The notes under the pieces: model-generated
What the model was told of the DNA's origin: nothing
The model's input: only the letters and a program-made list of their open reading frames with translations
Databases searched by the model: none
Shown here: one piece after another, positions 25,495 to 34,223 of the stretch
Layout of the letters: the number at the start of each line of letters is the position of its first letter
How positions within the stretch are numbered: the stretch's first letter is position 1
Source of the DNA: BOG-1184 sp049514575
Lineage (GTDB): Bacteria; Fibrobacterota; Chitinivibrionia; Chitinivibrionales; Chitinispirillaceae
DNA: 64,000 bases
Assembly (NCBI GenBank): GCA_049514575.1
Contig: JBEKUX010000001.1
Location: 105,015 to 169,014 of the forward strand
Direction of reading: 5' to 3'
Position numbers and translations under genes: made by a program

Positions 25495-26811
25495 GTGGCA
25501 ATACATCCGCAGGCTGAAGATCTCAACAGGGCGATCCGCGCCGACAATCCGTACGTCTTCGAACTTCTGTCCGAGCGCGGACGGAATATTTATTTTCCCC
25601 GGCGCGGCATCCTTTCGCAGTCGGCCGAGGCCAAAGGGTCGGCCATCAATGCCACGATCGGCACGGCGCTCGAGGACGACGGCGCGCCCATGGCGCTTCC
25701 AAGCCTGCGGTCGCTCGTGAACATGCCCAGCACCGAATGCTTCAACTATGCGCCGAGCGTCGGACGGCCGGAGATCCGCAGGCTGTGGAAGGAAGAGCTG
25801 GTGCGGAAAAACCCGCTCCTTGCGGGACAGAACATCAGCATGCCGGTGGTGACGAGCGCGCTGACCCACGGTCTTTCCATGGCAGGCTATCTTTTTGTCA
25901 ACGACGGCGACGCCGTCATCTCACCCGATCTGTACTGGGAAAATTACGAGCTGGTGTTCGGCAACGCCTGCGGCGGCAGGATACTCACGTTCCCGATGTT
26001 TAACGGCACTAACGGCTTCAACGTGGCCGGGCTCCGGGCGCGGCTCGCCGAAGGCCTGCCGGGAAAGCGCATTGTGCTCCTGAATTTCCCCAACAACCCT
26101 ACGGGATACACGGTAACGGCTGACGAGGCGGCGCAGATCCGCGACGCGCTCGTGGCCGCTGCGAAAGCCGGCTCCAGCGTGCTGGTCATCGTCGACGACG
26201 CTTATTTCGGCCTCGTGTTCGAGGAAGGGATCCTGCGGGAATCGATCTTCGGGCTGCTCGCCGGCGCCCACGAGCGGGTCCTGGCAGTCAAGCTGGACGG
26301 GCCCACCAAAGAGGACTATGTATGGGGTTTCCGGATCGGGTTCGCGACCTTCGGCACGGCCCGCAGCTCGGCCGCGCTCTACGGCGCGCTCGAAGCCAAG
26401 CTCGGCGGCGCCATACGGGGCAGCGTCTCGAACTGCTCGAACCTGGCCCAGACTATGCTGCTGTCGGCTTATACAAACAAGAATTACGTGAAAGAGAAGG
26501 CCGACAAGTACCGCGTGCTCAGGCGGCGGTACGAAAAGATGCGCGATCTGTTTGCCGCGCACGCCGACTACCGGCAGTACTTTGCGCCGCTGCCGTTCAA
26601 TTCCGGGTATTTCATGTGCATACGGCTGGCCGGCGGCAACGCCGAAGCGGTGCGCAGGCGCCTCATCGAAAAACACGGCGCCGGCGTGATCGCGCAGGGC
26701 GACGACCTCATCCGCATTGCCTTTTCGTCAACGCCGTATGACCTGATCGAGAAGCTGCTCGACGCCATATGCAAGGCGGCGAAGGAAGTCGCTGCTCATG
26801 AACAAGCCTGA
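25495..26811 (+). CDS. PLP-dependent aminotransferase, class I/II
   Basis: The 438-residue enzyme has fold-type I aminotransferase motifs: NFPNNPTGYT, the cofactor-ring aspartate in VIVDDAYFGL and a probable Schiff-base lysine in DGPTKEDYVWGFRIG (K272). The substrate is unknown; the family uses aspartate, aromatic or branched amino acids. Translation starts at GTG 25495 with GGGAGG at ideal spacing. The end overlaps the first ABC exporter gene by 14 bp, so the three genes form an operon. Confidence 0.88.
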   Translation: MAIHPQAEDLNRAIRADNPYVFELLSERGRNIYFPRRGILSQSAEAKGSAINATIGTALEDDGAPMALPSLRSLVNMPSTECFNYAPSVGRPEIRRLWKEELVRKNPLLAGQNISMPVVTSALTHGLSMAGYLFVNDGDAVISPDLYWENYELVFGNACGGRILTFPMFNGTNGFNVAGLRARLAEGLPGKRIVLLNFPNNPTGYTVTADEAAQIRDALVAAAKAGSSVLVIVDDAYFGLVFEEGILRESIFGLLAGAHERVLAVKLDGPTKEDYVWGFRIGFATFGTARSSAALYGALEAKLGGAIRGSVSNCSNLAQTMLLSAYTNKNYVKEKADKYRVLRRRYEKMRDLFAAHADYRQYFAPLPFNSGYFMCIRLAGGNAEAVRRRLIEKHGAGVIAQGDDLIRIAFSSTPYDLIEKLLDAICKAAKEVAAHEQA

Positions 26812-28630
26812 ATCCCCGGTCGCCACCGCCCGCGCAATCAGATTTCTGCTCTCACATCTCAAAAAACATTTGCTCGCACTCGCCCTCGGCTTCGCGGTGC
26901 TGGTGGGCGTGGACTCGCTGCAACTCGTCATCCCGCGCATCATCCAGCAGGTCCTCGACCGGCTGGGCGCCGCATCAACCGCCGGCCCGGCGATCGTCAA
27001 AGGGAGCCTGACGATCCTTGTACTGGCCGCCGGCATGGTGGCCCTGCGGTTCCTCTGGCGTCTCTTTATTGTAAAGCCTTCGCGGCAAATCGAGGAACAG
27101 ATGCGGATCGACATGTTCGGCCACCTCGAACGGTTGGCGGCGCCGTTTTTCAACCGGACCAAAACCGGCGACCTCATGGCGCTCTTTGTCAACGATATCG
27201 GCGCCATCCGCATGGCCACCGGCATGGCGCTCATCGGCCTGTTCGACGCACTATTCATGAGCGTCATGTCGCTCATCTTCATGGTCGCGATAGACCTCCG
27301 CCTTACGCTCGTCACTGCCGCGCCCCTGCCGCTCATCATCTTCATGTTCATCAGGACCGGCCGCATGATCGAGTCGCGCTACACCGTAGTGCAGGAGTCT
27401 TTCGGCACCATTTCGACCCATGTTCAGGAGTCGTTTTCCGGCATCCGCGTCATCAAGGGCTTTGCCCGCGAGGAGAGCGAACTGGCGCGATTTTGCACCG
27501 CGTGCGGCGTCTACGTTGAGCAGAACCTCGCCCTGACAAGGGTATGGGGGCTCATCTTTCCCACCATAACCTTCCTGGCGTCGCTCTCGTTTTCCCTGCT
27601 CCTTTTTTTCGGCGGACGCGCAGTCATGGCCGACCGGCTGACCGTGGGCCAGTTCGTTTCGTTTACCTTTTACATCAATCTCCTGGTATGGCCCATGATC
27701 GCCTCTGGCTGGGTTTGGAACCTTGCCCAGCGCGGCATCGCCTCCACGAAACGTGTGCTGGAACTTTTGGATTCGCAGCCGGATGTCAGTGACTCCGGAG
27801 TGGAAGCGAAGCGGACACCTGCCCTAAGGCAGGCCCCCGCGCCTGAAAAGGCGCTACGGGGACGAATCGAGTTTAGAAACCTTACCTTCCGTTATGCGGA
27901 AGGATCGCCTGACGTGCTCAGCAATATCACCCTCGACCTGCCCGTGGGGTCGTCGCTCGGCATCATCGGCAGGCCCGGGAGCGGCAAGACCACGCTCGCC
28001 TCGCTCCTGTTCCACCTGTACCCGGTGGAGCGCGGCCGCCTGTTTCTTGACGGACACGACATCAATGACCTGCCGCTCGCGGCAGTGCGCTCCGCGATCG
28101 CGTACGTTCCCCAGGACTCGTTCCTTTTCTCAGACACCATCGCGGCAAACATCGCCTTTGCCTGTCGGGACGAAAACGGTTCCCATGATCTCCGGCAGCA
28201 GGCCGTTGAACATGCGGCAAAACTCGCGGCAGTCCACCGCGACATCATGAAATTTACCGACGGCTACAACACCAGGATCGGCGAACGCGGCGTCATGCTT
28301 TCCGGAGGTCAGAAGCAACGCGTCGCGATCGCCCGCGCGCTCATGGCCGAAGGCGCATGTCTATGCATCTTCGACGACGCGCTCTCGGCCGTGGACGTGG
28401 TCACCGAGGCCGAGGTCCTTGCCAATATCAGCGGCGTCATTGCAGGCAGGACCTCGATCCTCATCGCGCACCGGATTTCCACGGTCAGGCAATGCGATGC
28501 GGTCATCGTGCTCGAGAACGGCCGCATCACGGAACAGGGAACGCACGACGAACTCGTGAAGCAGGGCGGTTTCTACAGCACGCTCTGGGAGCTCCAGCGG
28601 CTGAAAGGCCTGACGGGAGAAACCGCATGA
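26798..28630 (+). CDS. ABC exporter half-transporter, subunit A (degenerate ATP site)
   Basis: The 610-residue protein has six transmembrane segments (residues 20-320) and a nucleotide-binding domain (about 350-600). The latter has Walker A GRPGSGKTTL, signature LSGGQKQ and Walker B CIFDDALSAVD. The catalytic glutamate after Walker B is aspartate, which marks the degenerate site of heterodimeric exporters. The start overlaps the aminotransferase gene and the stop overlaps the start of the partner (ATGA). A linker at about residues 328-350 (TPALRQAPAPEKAL) is encoded by DNA with small inverted repeats. Confidence 0.93.
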   Translation: MNKPESPVATARAIRFLLSHLKKHLLALALGFAVLVGVDSLQLVIPRIIQQVLDRLGAASTAGPAIVKGSLTILVLAAGMVALRFLWRLFIVKPSRQIEEQMRIDMFGHLERLAAPFFNRTKTGDLMALFVNDIGAIRMATGMALIGLFDALFMSVMSLIFMVAIDLRLTLVTAAPLPLIIFMFIRTGRMIESRYTVVQESFGTISTHVQESFSGIRVIKGFAREESELARFCTACGVYVEQNLALTRVWGLIFPTITFLASLSFSLLLFFGGRAVMADRLTVGQFVSFTFYINLLVWPMIASGWVWNLAQRGIASTKRVLELLDSQPDVSDSGVEAKRTPALRQAPAPEKALRGRIEFRNLTFRYAEGSPDVLSNITLDLPVGSSLGIIGRPGSGKTTLASLLFHLYPVERGRLFLDGHDINDLPLAAVRSAIAYVPQDSFLFSDTIAANIAFACRDENGSHDLRQQAVEHAAKLAAVHRDIMKFTDGYNTRIGERGVMLSGGQKQRVAIARALMAEGACLCIFDDALSAVDVVTEAEVLANISGVIAGRTSILIAHRISTVRQCDAVIVLENGRITEQGTHDELVKQGGFYSTLWELQRLKGLTGETA

Positions 28631-30783
28631 CGACCAACTTCGAAGAAGATTCGACTGCGTCGAACCTGTCGGCGAAACTTCTGAACCGCGAGGTGATGGG
28701 GCTCCTGTTTTCCTATCTTTCCCGGTACCGGCGCCACCTCTTCACCGCAATCGCTTTCATCGTATTTATCAGCGCGGCGCGGCTCCTCGTTCCCTATCTG
28801 TCGGGTTATATTGTGGACCATCTCCTTGTCAAAAGGGGATATACCGTTTCCCTCGCCGCTTCGCCGGCCGACCCGGTCCTGCAGAAAACCCTACGCCGCG
28901 GCGTTGCGCTCGACGATGCCACCGTGTTTCTTTTTCAGAACCAGCTCAGCGGGTTCTCCGCAAAGGAAGTCGAACGCCTGAAACGCGAGGGAACGCTTTC
29001 TCCGCAGCAGTGGCTGCTCGTCGAGTCGCCGGCGCTTTCTGAGAGCGCTGGCCGGAAACTCGAGGAGGGTGTCATGAGCGGCGCAGTCAGGCGCTGCGGC
29101 CATGACCGGTTTCTTTTTTCCGATGCCGCGCTCGGCCGTTTCACCATTGCAGAGCGGATCGCCCTGCGCAGGGCGGACAGCGGCCGTCTTGCCGGGTACG
29201 TGCTGCTGGTCATCGGCCTTTTCCTCGTACAGTTTTTCGCGTCGTACCTGCAGATCATCGCGCTCATGAAACTGTCGCAGTATGCCATGCGCGACCTGCG
29301 GCTCGACCTCTACCGACACCTGCTGTCGCTGGAACTGAAATTTTTCGACACCAACCCGGTCGGCCGCCTGGTGAACCGGGTGTCGAACGACATCGAGACC
29401 CTGAACGAGATGTTCAGCTCGGTCGCGGTCGCCGTGTTCCAGGATCTGGTGATCATGGCTGGCATCATGATCGTGATGTTTTTCACCGACGTCCGTCTGT
29501 CGCTCGTGGTCTGCGCCGCGTTCCCGTTCCTCGCGGTCATCACGGTCGTGTTCAGGATCAGGGCCCGGAGCGCCTACCGCCTGATCCGCACCAGGATCGC
29601 GCACCTCAACGCCTTTCTTAACGAGAACATCACCGGCGTTCGCATCATCCAGATCTTCTGCCGCGAGGCGCTGCAGTTCGGCAGGTTCCGGGCGATCAAC
29701 CGCGGCGTGTACGACGCCAACATCAAACAGCTCATGGTTTACGCCGTGTTCCGGCCGCTGATCGATTTCTTCCGCTGGGCCGTTGTGGCCGGCGTCATCT
29801 TTTTCGGCGCGCAGATGATCGCGCACGCCTCACTCTCGTACGGCGTCATCGTCATGTTCCTCGCCTACATCGCCAACCTGTTCGAGCCGCTCGGAGATCT
29901 GGCAGAAAAATTCGACATCATCCAGAGCGCGAACGCGGCGGGCGAGAAGATCCTCACCGTGCTCAGGGCGACCGCGGTGCGCGAAATTGACAGGAAAGCG
30001 ACGGTCGACTCCTTCCTCGCGCAGCGGAAAAGCCTTTCGGGACCGTTCAGGTTCAGGGGCGACATCAGGTTTGAGGACGTCTGGTGCGCCTATACGCCCG
30101 GCGAATGGGTGCTGCGCGGCGTCTCGTTTTCGATCCGGCCGCGTACCACGCTCGCGATCGTGGGGGAGACCGGTTCCGGCAAAAGCACGATCATCAGCCT
30201 GCTCGGCAGGCTTTACCCGTGGCAGAAAGGGCGCATCGAGGTCGACGGGACCGACCTTTCCGCCATCCCGTACCGCGTGCTCCGGAGCAACATGGCGGTG
30301 GTGATGCAGGAGATGTTCCTCTTCTCCAGGAGCGTCAGGGAGAACCTTGTCCTCGACGCACCGTTCGACAATGCCCGGTGGGACGAGTGCGTCAGGGTCA
30401 CGCATGTCGACCGCCTGCTCGGCCGCCTGCCTGATGGCGCCGACGAGGCGGTCATGGAGCGCGGGGTCACCCTTTCGGCCGGCGAGCGCCAGCTCTGCGC
30501 GTTCACCCGCGCGCTGTACGCGGACCCGGCGATCCTCGTCCTGGACGAGGCGACCTCGAACATCGATTCCGAGACCGAGAGCCTGATCCAGGACGCGATG
30601 CGCCACCTGGTACGCGACCGAACCTCGATCGTCATCGCGCACCGCCTTTCGACCGTGCGGAACGCGGACCGGATCATAGTGCTTGACAAAGGGGTTATCG
30701 CCGAGGAGGGCGACCATATCTCGCTCCTCGCCCGCAAAGGGCTCTACTACGAGCTGTACAAGCTGCAGTTCGGGGCGGTGTAA
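28627..30783 (+). CDS. ABC exporter half-transporter, subunit B (BmrD-like, with extracellular insert)
   Basis: The protein has 718 residues. ATG 28627 overlaps the previous stop. Between the first and second transmembrane helices (about residues 60-185) lies a hydrophilic domain of roughly 120 residues, as in BmrD of the BmrCD multidrug exporter. The nucleotide-binding domain has Walker A GETGSGKSTI, canonical Walker B ILVLDEATSNID, and an altered signature LSAGERQL. Together with subunit A this gives one canonical and one degenerate ATP site, the expected heterodimer pattern. Substrate is unknown; drug or lipid export is the family norm. Confidence 0.93.
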   Translation: MTTNFEEDSTASNLSAKLLNREVMGLLFSYLSRYRRHLFTAIAFIVFISAARLLVPYLSGYIVDHLLVKRGYTVSLAASPADPVLQKTLRRGVALDDATVFLFQNQLSGFSAKEVERLKREGTLSPQQWLLVESPALSESAGRKLEEGVMSGAVRRCGHDRFLFSDAALGRFTIAERIALRRADSGRLAGYVLLVIGLFLVQFFASYLQIIALMKLSQYAMRDLRLDLYRHLLSLELKFFDTNPVGRLVNRVSNDIETLNEMFSSVAVAVFQDLVIMAGIMIVMFFTDVRLSLVVCAAFPFLAVITVVFRIRARSAYRLIRTRIAHLNAFLNENITGVRIIQIFCREALQFGRFRAINRGVYDANIKQLMVYAVFRPLIDFFRWAVVAGVIFFGAQMIAHASLSYGVIVMFLAYIANLFEPLGDLAEKFDIIQSANAAGEKILTVLRATAVREIDRKATVDSFLAQRKSLSGPFRFRGDIRFEDVWCAYTPGEWVLRGVSFSIRPRTTLAIVGETGSGKSTIISLLGRLYPWQKGRIEVDGTDLSAIPYRVLRSNMAVVMQEMFLFSRSVRENLVLDAPFDNARWDECVRVTHVDRLLGRLPDGADEAVMERGVTLSAGERQLCAFTRALYADPAILVLDEATSNIDSETESLIQDAMRHLVRDRTSIVIAHRLSTVRNADRIIVLDKGVIAEEGDHISLLARKGLYYELYKLQFGAV

Positions 30784-30859
30784 CAGTAAGAAAAAGGGAG
30801 TCAGAAGTCAGGAGTCAGGAATAAAGAGTTAAATATTATTTATATTTTATTTCGATTTT

Positions 30860-30997
30860 GCGTTAGGGGCGACGGAGTGTTGAGGTTGAAGCGGAGCTGA
30901 AACCGGAAGCCTGCGCCGCTGAAGGCGCGAAGCGCCGCGCAGTGTCGCAGGCCGACCAGCGGGAAGCACGGAGGAGAACCGACCCGAAGGGGAACGC
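30860..30997 (+). ncRNA. Structured RNA-like element, copy 2
   Basis: This is homologous to 344-503. GCGTTAGGGGCGACG begins it and GGGAACGC ends it, with GCGTT (30860-30864) pairing AACGC (30993-30997). The first hairpin is GGTT/AACC around GCGGAGCTGA. The second is GCCTGCG/CGCAGGC around TGAAGG and a GGCGC-GAA-GCGCC hairpin. GAGGAGAACCGACC is identical to copy 1, followed by a minimal CC-CGAA-GG hairpin. Every stem differs from copy 1 yet still pairs. It ends 32 nt before the FmdB-like start codon, and the intervening AGGAGATAGT is also shared with copy 1. Confidence 0.6.
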
Positions 30998-31029
30998 CCG
31001 GAAAATCTTTATTAGGAGATAGTAGTTAT

Positions 31030-31551
31030 ATGCCCCTGTACGAATTTTTCTGCCCGGACTGCAACACCATCTTCACTTTTTTTTCAAAAACCGTCACTAC
31101 CGACAATGTCCCGCCATGCCCCAAGAGCAATAACCACCGGCTCTCGCGCATGGTCTCCCGGTTCGCGGTGACCGGCAGGGCACAGGAGCCCGGACCGGCG
31201 TCCGGCAACGGCGACGGACCGGACCCCAAGGTGGACATGGGCCGAATGGAAAAGGCCATGGAGACCCTGGCGTCCGAAGCCGAAGGCATGGACGAAAGCG
31301 ACCCGCGGAAGGCGGCGGACCTCATGCGCAGGTTTTCCTCAATGACCGGGCTGCGGCTGGGCGATAAAATGGAAGACGCGCTCTCGCGGCTGGAAGCTGG
31401 CGAAGACCCGGAATCGCTCGAAAAGGACATGGAAGGTTTGGAAGAAAAAGACCTTTTCAAGATTGACGGGGCCGGAGAGGGGTCTGGGAAAAAAAATCTT
31501 TCTGCCCGCAAAAAAGCACCGCTGCGGGATGATACTCTTTATGAAATGTAA
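31030..31551 (+). CDS. FmdB-like zinc-ribbon protein with acidic coiled C-terminus
   Basis: The 173-residue protein starts MPLYEFFCPDCNTIFTFF, the FmdB-family N-terminus. The usual second CPxC knuckle is reduced to PPCPKSNNH, so only three cysteines are seen and metal binding may be altered. Residues 60-150 are charged helix with heptad character (MEKAMETLASEAEGMDES and LSRLEAGEDPESLEKD). FmdB was named as a putative regulator; the molecular role of the family is unclear. AGGAG lies 14 nt before the ATG within the end of the structured element's conserved flank. Confidence 0.75.
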   Translation: MPLYEFFCPDCNTIFTFFSKTVTTDNVPPCPKSNNHRLSRMVSRFAVTGRAQEPGPASGNGDGPDPKVDMGRMEKAMETLASEAEGMDESDPRKAADLMRRFSSMTGLRLGDKMEDALSRLEAGEDPESLEKDMEGLEEKDLFKIDGAGEGSGKKNLSARKKAPLRDDTLYEM

Positions 31552-31589
31552 CTATCAATAATAAAATATCTGGATAGGCCCGACCGTTT

Positions 31590-31690
31590 CCATGAATAAC
31601 TCTGTTATTCCTAGAAAAGCGTTTAGGTAAATGCGAGCCGTTCTTTGTATAACACTGTTATCCAAATAAGGCCTTTAGGCAGTGGTGGCT
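31590..31690 (+). repeat. Tandem hairpin repeats, ATAAC-nCTGTTAT family
   Basis: Two units follow each other: CCGTTTCCATGAATAACTC through TGTTATTCC to GCGTTTAGG, and CCGTTCTTTGTATAACAC through TGTTATCC to AAGGCCTTTAGGC. Each has a short ATAAC-based hairpin. Related units lie on the opposite strand at about 45985-46050 and 57361-57405. Confidence 0.6.
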
Positions 31691-31778
31691 TCGAAAAAAA
31701 ATCAAAAAGTCTATTTTATAATATTGACTCAAATAGCACCTTTACAGTATATCTTTATACTGTTGCCCAGTTAGAATT

Positions 31779-31874
31779 GCGGGAGGGGTCACCGAGGTTG
31801 TCGAGCGAACATAGGGGGCGGCCGCCCGGCCGGGGATCCCCAGAGAGCGAGGCGACCTCGGCGGCTCCTCCCGC
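31779..31874 (+). repeat. 96-nt GC-rich near-palindrome upstream of argJ
   Basis: GCGGGAGG at 31779 pairs with CCTCCCGC ending at 31874. Inside, CCGAGGTTGTCG pairs with CGGCGACCTCGG-like sequence (GGCGACCTCGG), and the centre is GC-rich (GGCGGCCGCCCGGCC). It ends 10 nt before the argJ ribosome-binding site (AAAGGA at 31885). It could be a dispersed repeat that has landed here or an RNA structure limiting argJ expression. The rest of 31690-31778 is AT-rich without a gene. Confidence 0.6.
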
Positions 31875-31898
31875 AGAAGCATTGAAAGGACAGCGGCA

Positions 31899-33137
31899 GT
31901 GCCCAAGACAAGGATAATGAAGAAGAGTCTTAAGAACCTGGTGACCGTCATTCCGGGCGGCGTGACCCAGGCCAGGGGCTTCAGGGCCGCCGGCATCCAT
32001 GCCGGGATCAAGGAGAACGGCGGCGATGACCTCGCTCTGCTCGCGAGCGACACCGACTGCACGGCAGCCGGCACCTTCACGACGAACGCCATAAAGGCGT
32101 CGAGCGTTGACTGGTGCGAAAAGCTCCTGCCCTCGGATACCATCCGCGCAATCGTGGCGAACAGCGGCTGCGCCAACGCCTGTACCGGCCTGCAGGGTGA
32201 AAAGGACACGGCCCTGACCGCGGAGCTTGCCGGAATTTCCCTGCATGTGCCGCCGGAGTCATTGCTGGTGGCCTCCACCGGCATGATCGGAAAATTCCTG
32301 CCCATGGAAAAAATAGCCGAAGGGCTGCGCGCGATTGTTCCGCTTCTGGCAACTACCGGCGGCTCCCTTTTCGCCCGCGCCGTCATGACCACGGACACCG
32401 TGAAAAAAGAGTCCGCGGTGCGGGTGAAGCTCATGAGCGGCAACGTCGTGATCGGCGGGTGCGTCAAGGGCTCGGGCATGATCTGCCCGAACATGGCGAC
32501 CATGTTGGCGTTCATCACCACGGACGCGAAAATACCGGCCGGCCGGCTCAGTACCCTCGTGAAGCGGACCGTTGACCGGACCTTCAACAACCTGACAATC
32601 GACGGCGACACCTCGACAAACGACATGGTGCTGGTTCTGGCGAACGGCGCGTCCGGCCTGGCAATCGCCTCAGAGCCGGAGGTGCAGGTGTTCGAAGAGG
32701 GGCTCTTTGCAGTGTGCAGCGATCTGTGCAGGAAAATAGCCGCGGACGGCGAGGGCGCCACAAAACGGGTGGAGATAACGGTCCGCGGAGCGGCGAGCGA
32801 GGCGGGCGCGAAGAAAGCCGCCAAGGCCGTGGCAAACTCGAACCTTACCAAATGCGCGCTGTTCGGCAACGACCCCAACTGGGGACGGATCGCCTGCGCC
32901 ATCGGGTATTCGGGCGCCGCGTTTTCGCGCGAAAAGATGTCCATCTCCCTGTGCGGGGTGCCGGTATTCAAAAATCTGCAGCCTATGGCGTTCGACGAGA
33001 AAAAGCTATCCAAACTGCTCAGTGAGAAAGTGGTGACGATCGACATCAATCTCGGATGCGGCGAAAAATCGGCTGTCGCCCACACCTGCGATTTCAGTTA
33101 CGACTATGTAAAGATTAATGCTGAATACCATACTTAA
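31899..33137 (+). CDS. argJ: Bifunctional ornithine acetyltransferase / N-acetylglutamate synthase
   Basis: The 412-residue enzyme recycles the acetyl group in arginine biosynthesis, passing it from N-acetylornithine to glutamate. It belongs to the self-cleaving Ntn-hydrolase-like ArgJ family: NMATMLAF holds the Ala-Thr autoprocessing site, with KGSGMICPN before it and NDPNWGRIACAIGYSG later. Start is GTG 31899 with AAAGGA eight bases upstream; ATG 31917 (MKKSLKNLV) is a credible alternative. No other arg gene is adjacent. A long GC-rich hairpin precedes it. Confidence 0.95.
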   Translation: MPKTRIMKKSLKNLVTVIPGGVTQARGFRAAGIHAGIKENGGDDLALLASDTDCTAAGTFTTNAIKASSVDWCEKLLPSDTIRAIVANSGCANACTGLQGEKDTALTAELAGISLHVPPESLLVASTGMIGKFLPMEKIAEGLRAIVPLLATTGGSLFARAVMTTDTVKKESAVRVKLMSGNVVIGGCVKGSGMICPNMATMLAFITTDAKIPAGRLSTLVKRTVDRTFNNLTIDGDTSTNDMVLVLANGASGLAIASEPEVQVFEEGLFAVCSDLCRKIAADGEGATKRVEITVRGAASEAGAKKAAKAVANSNLTKCALFGNDPNWGRIACAIGYSGAAFSREKMSISLCGVPVFKNLQPMAFDEKKLSKLLSEKVVTIDINLGCGEKSAVAHTCDFSYDYVKINAEYHT

Positions 33138-33163
33138 GATTTCAATTAAAGAATATATTTTAT

Positions 33164-33410
33164 CGGCTAAAGGCTCCGGAGGAAGGTGTGGGGTGGACAC
33201 CGCCTGTGCTGGTTTGAGTGTCCGTTTACCCCCACCCACAAAATTTTGTCGCGTTGAAACCCAAACAACGGACAAATAAGCAACTAAGAGGTATAATTGC
33301 TATTGCGTGAGGCAGGCTTCCGTAGGGAAGGTGGCAATTTTGTAGGGGCGATTCATGAATCGCCCGTTATGTGAAAGTAGAGACGCACGGCCGTGCGTCT
33401 CTACTCGCCC
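33164..33410 (+). repeat. Dispersed intergenic repeat (GGCTAAAGGCTCC family), copy 2
   Basis: This longer copy of the element at 18012-18150 shares its framework. An extra hairpin (GGGGTGGACAC paired with GTGTCC...CCCCC) is inserted after the first block. It ends in TTTTGTAGGGGCGATTC/GAATCGCCC, then a second palindrome, AGAGACGCACGGCCGTGCGT followed by CTCT. Both terminal palindromes are of types widely dispersed in bacterial genomes. No gene lies in 33138-33457. Confidence 0.7.
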
Positions 33411-33457
33411 TTCGAATAATGCCTTAAGCAAAAGGGAAAATTATTAAAGGATAGACC

Positions 33458-34078
33458 ATGAAAAAAATACTTCTTATCGTCTCAGTCACAATTGCGGTCC
33501 TGGTCTCTTCCTGTTCAGTATTAAATTTTCTCAGTGAACGGCTCAATGTCTTCATGGTCAACTTTGCATTCGACGGCATCGGCATCGGGATCATAACGCC
33601 GCCCAACCTCTTCAGCACCAGGCTTTCCGACTACGGTATTGCGGTAAACTGCACGGTAAGCGCGAAGAACGAAAACGCCAGCCGCGCCGTGTTCGACGGC
33701 GCCAACTTTTATCTGCGGATCAACGACACCTCCCGCACGTCGGAGGGGGTCGAGGCGCTGGTGCCTTCGTTCATTGTCGAGGCAGGTTCGCAGACGAGCT
33801 TCACGGTCCCTTTCAGGATCATGCTCGACAACCCGCTCTTTTCAAAAACGGTTTTTAAGAAGGTCGTCTTCGGCGACCGGATCCCGTACCGTGTGAGCGC
33901 CGACCTGCTGTTCAATCTTGTCGCCGCCAACCCTGGAGGCACCCGCGGCTCTGCGCTGTTCGGCGCCAAGACCATGTCCGTAGACCTGGCCCGCGACGCG
34001 GTCACTACGCGTCCCGACCTCGGCACGTTTGCCGGCAAGGCGTTCGGCGTCGCGCTCAACCTGCTGACCAGACGCTGA
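33458..34078 (+). CDS. LEA/WHy-domain-like lipoprotein
   Basis: The 206-residue protein has a lipoprotein signal (MKKILLIVSVTIAVLV then SSC). Residues 30-190 resemble the LEA type-2/WHy fold: alternating strands such as NCTVSAKNENASRAVF and a long central strand region ending FTVPFRIMLDNPLF. Such proteins are membrane-anchored in the periplasm and are linked with stress tolerance or lipid transport. AAAGGA precedes the ATG at 33458. The neighbours do not suggest a pathway. Confidence 0.7.
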   Translation: MKKILLIVSVTIAVLVSSCSVLNFLSERLNVFMVNFAFDGIGIGIITPPNLFSTRLSDYGIAVNCTVSAKNENASRAVFDGANFYLRINDTSRTSEGVEALVPSFIVEAGSQTSFTVPFRIMLDNPLFSKTVFKKVVFGDRIPYRVSADLLFNLVAANPGGTRGSALFGAKTMSVDLARDAVTTRPDLGTFAGKAFGVALNLLTRR

Positions 34079-34139
34079 CCTCGAATCCTGAAATTGCACC
34101 ACTAGTTCGGGGGGAAATATTTAAACAACCGATTTTATC

Positions 34140-34205
34140 AGGCCTCCACAATCATTATTTAAGGAAGCGGCATGGCGGATATAATTATTTCATGGCACGA
34201 CTGAA
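34140..34205 (+). repeat. Dispersed ~60-bp repeat (AGGAAG-CGG-CGGAT family), diverged copy
   Basis: CACAATCATTATTTAAGGAA followed by GCGGCATGGCGGATATAATT matches the element at about 37399-37450 (CACGATCATTTTTTAGGAAG, then ACGGTATGACGGATGGTATT). It lies just before the MFS gene. Confidence 0.5.
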
Positions 34206-34223
34206 ATAAACCGGGAAAAGTCC

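Noticed and set aside
31742..33085. Long (447-codon) open frame antisense to argJ
   Set aside because: It has no start context or family pattern, is serine/proline/alanine-rich as expected of the reverse of a GC-rich gene, and argJ is unambiguous.
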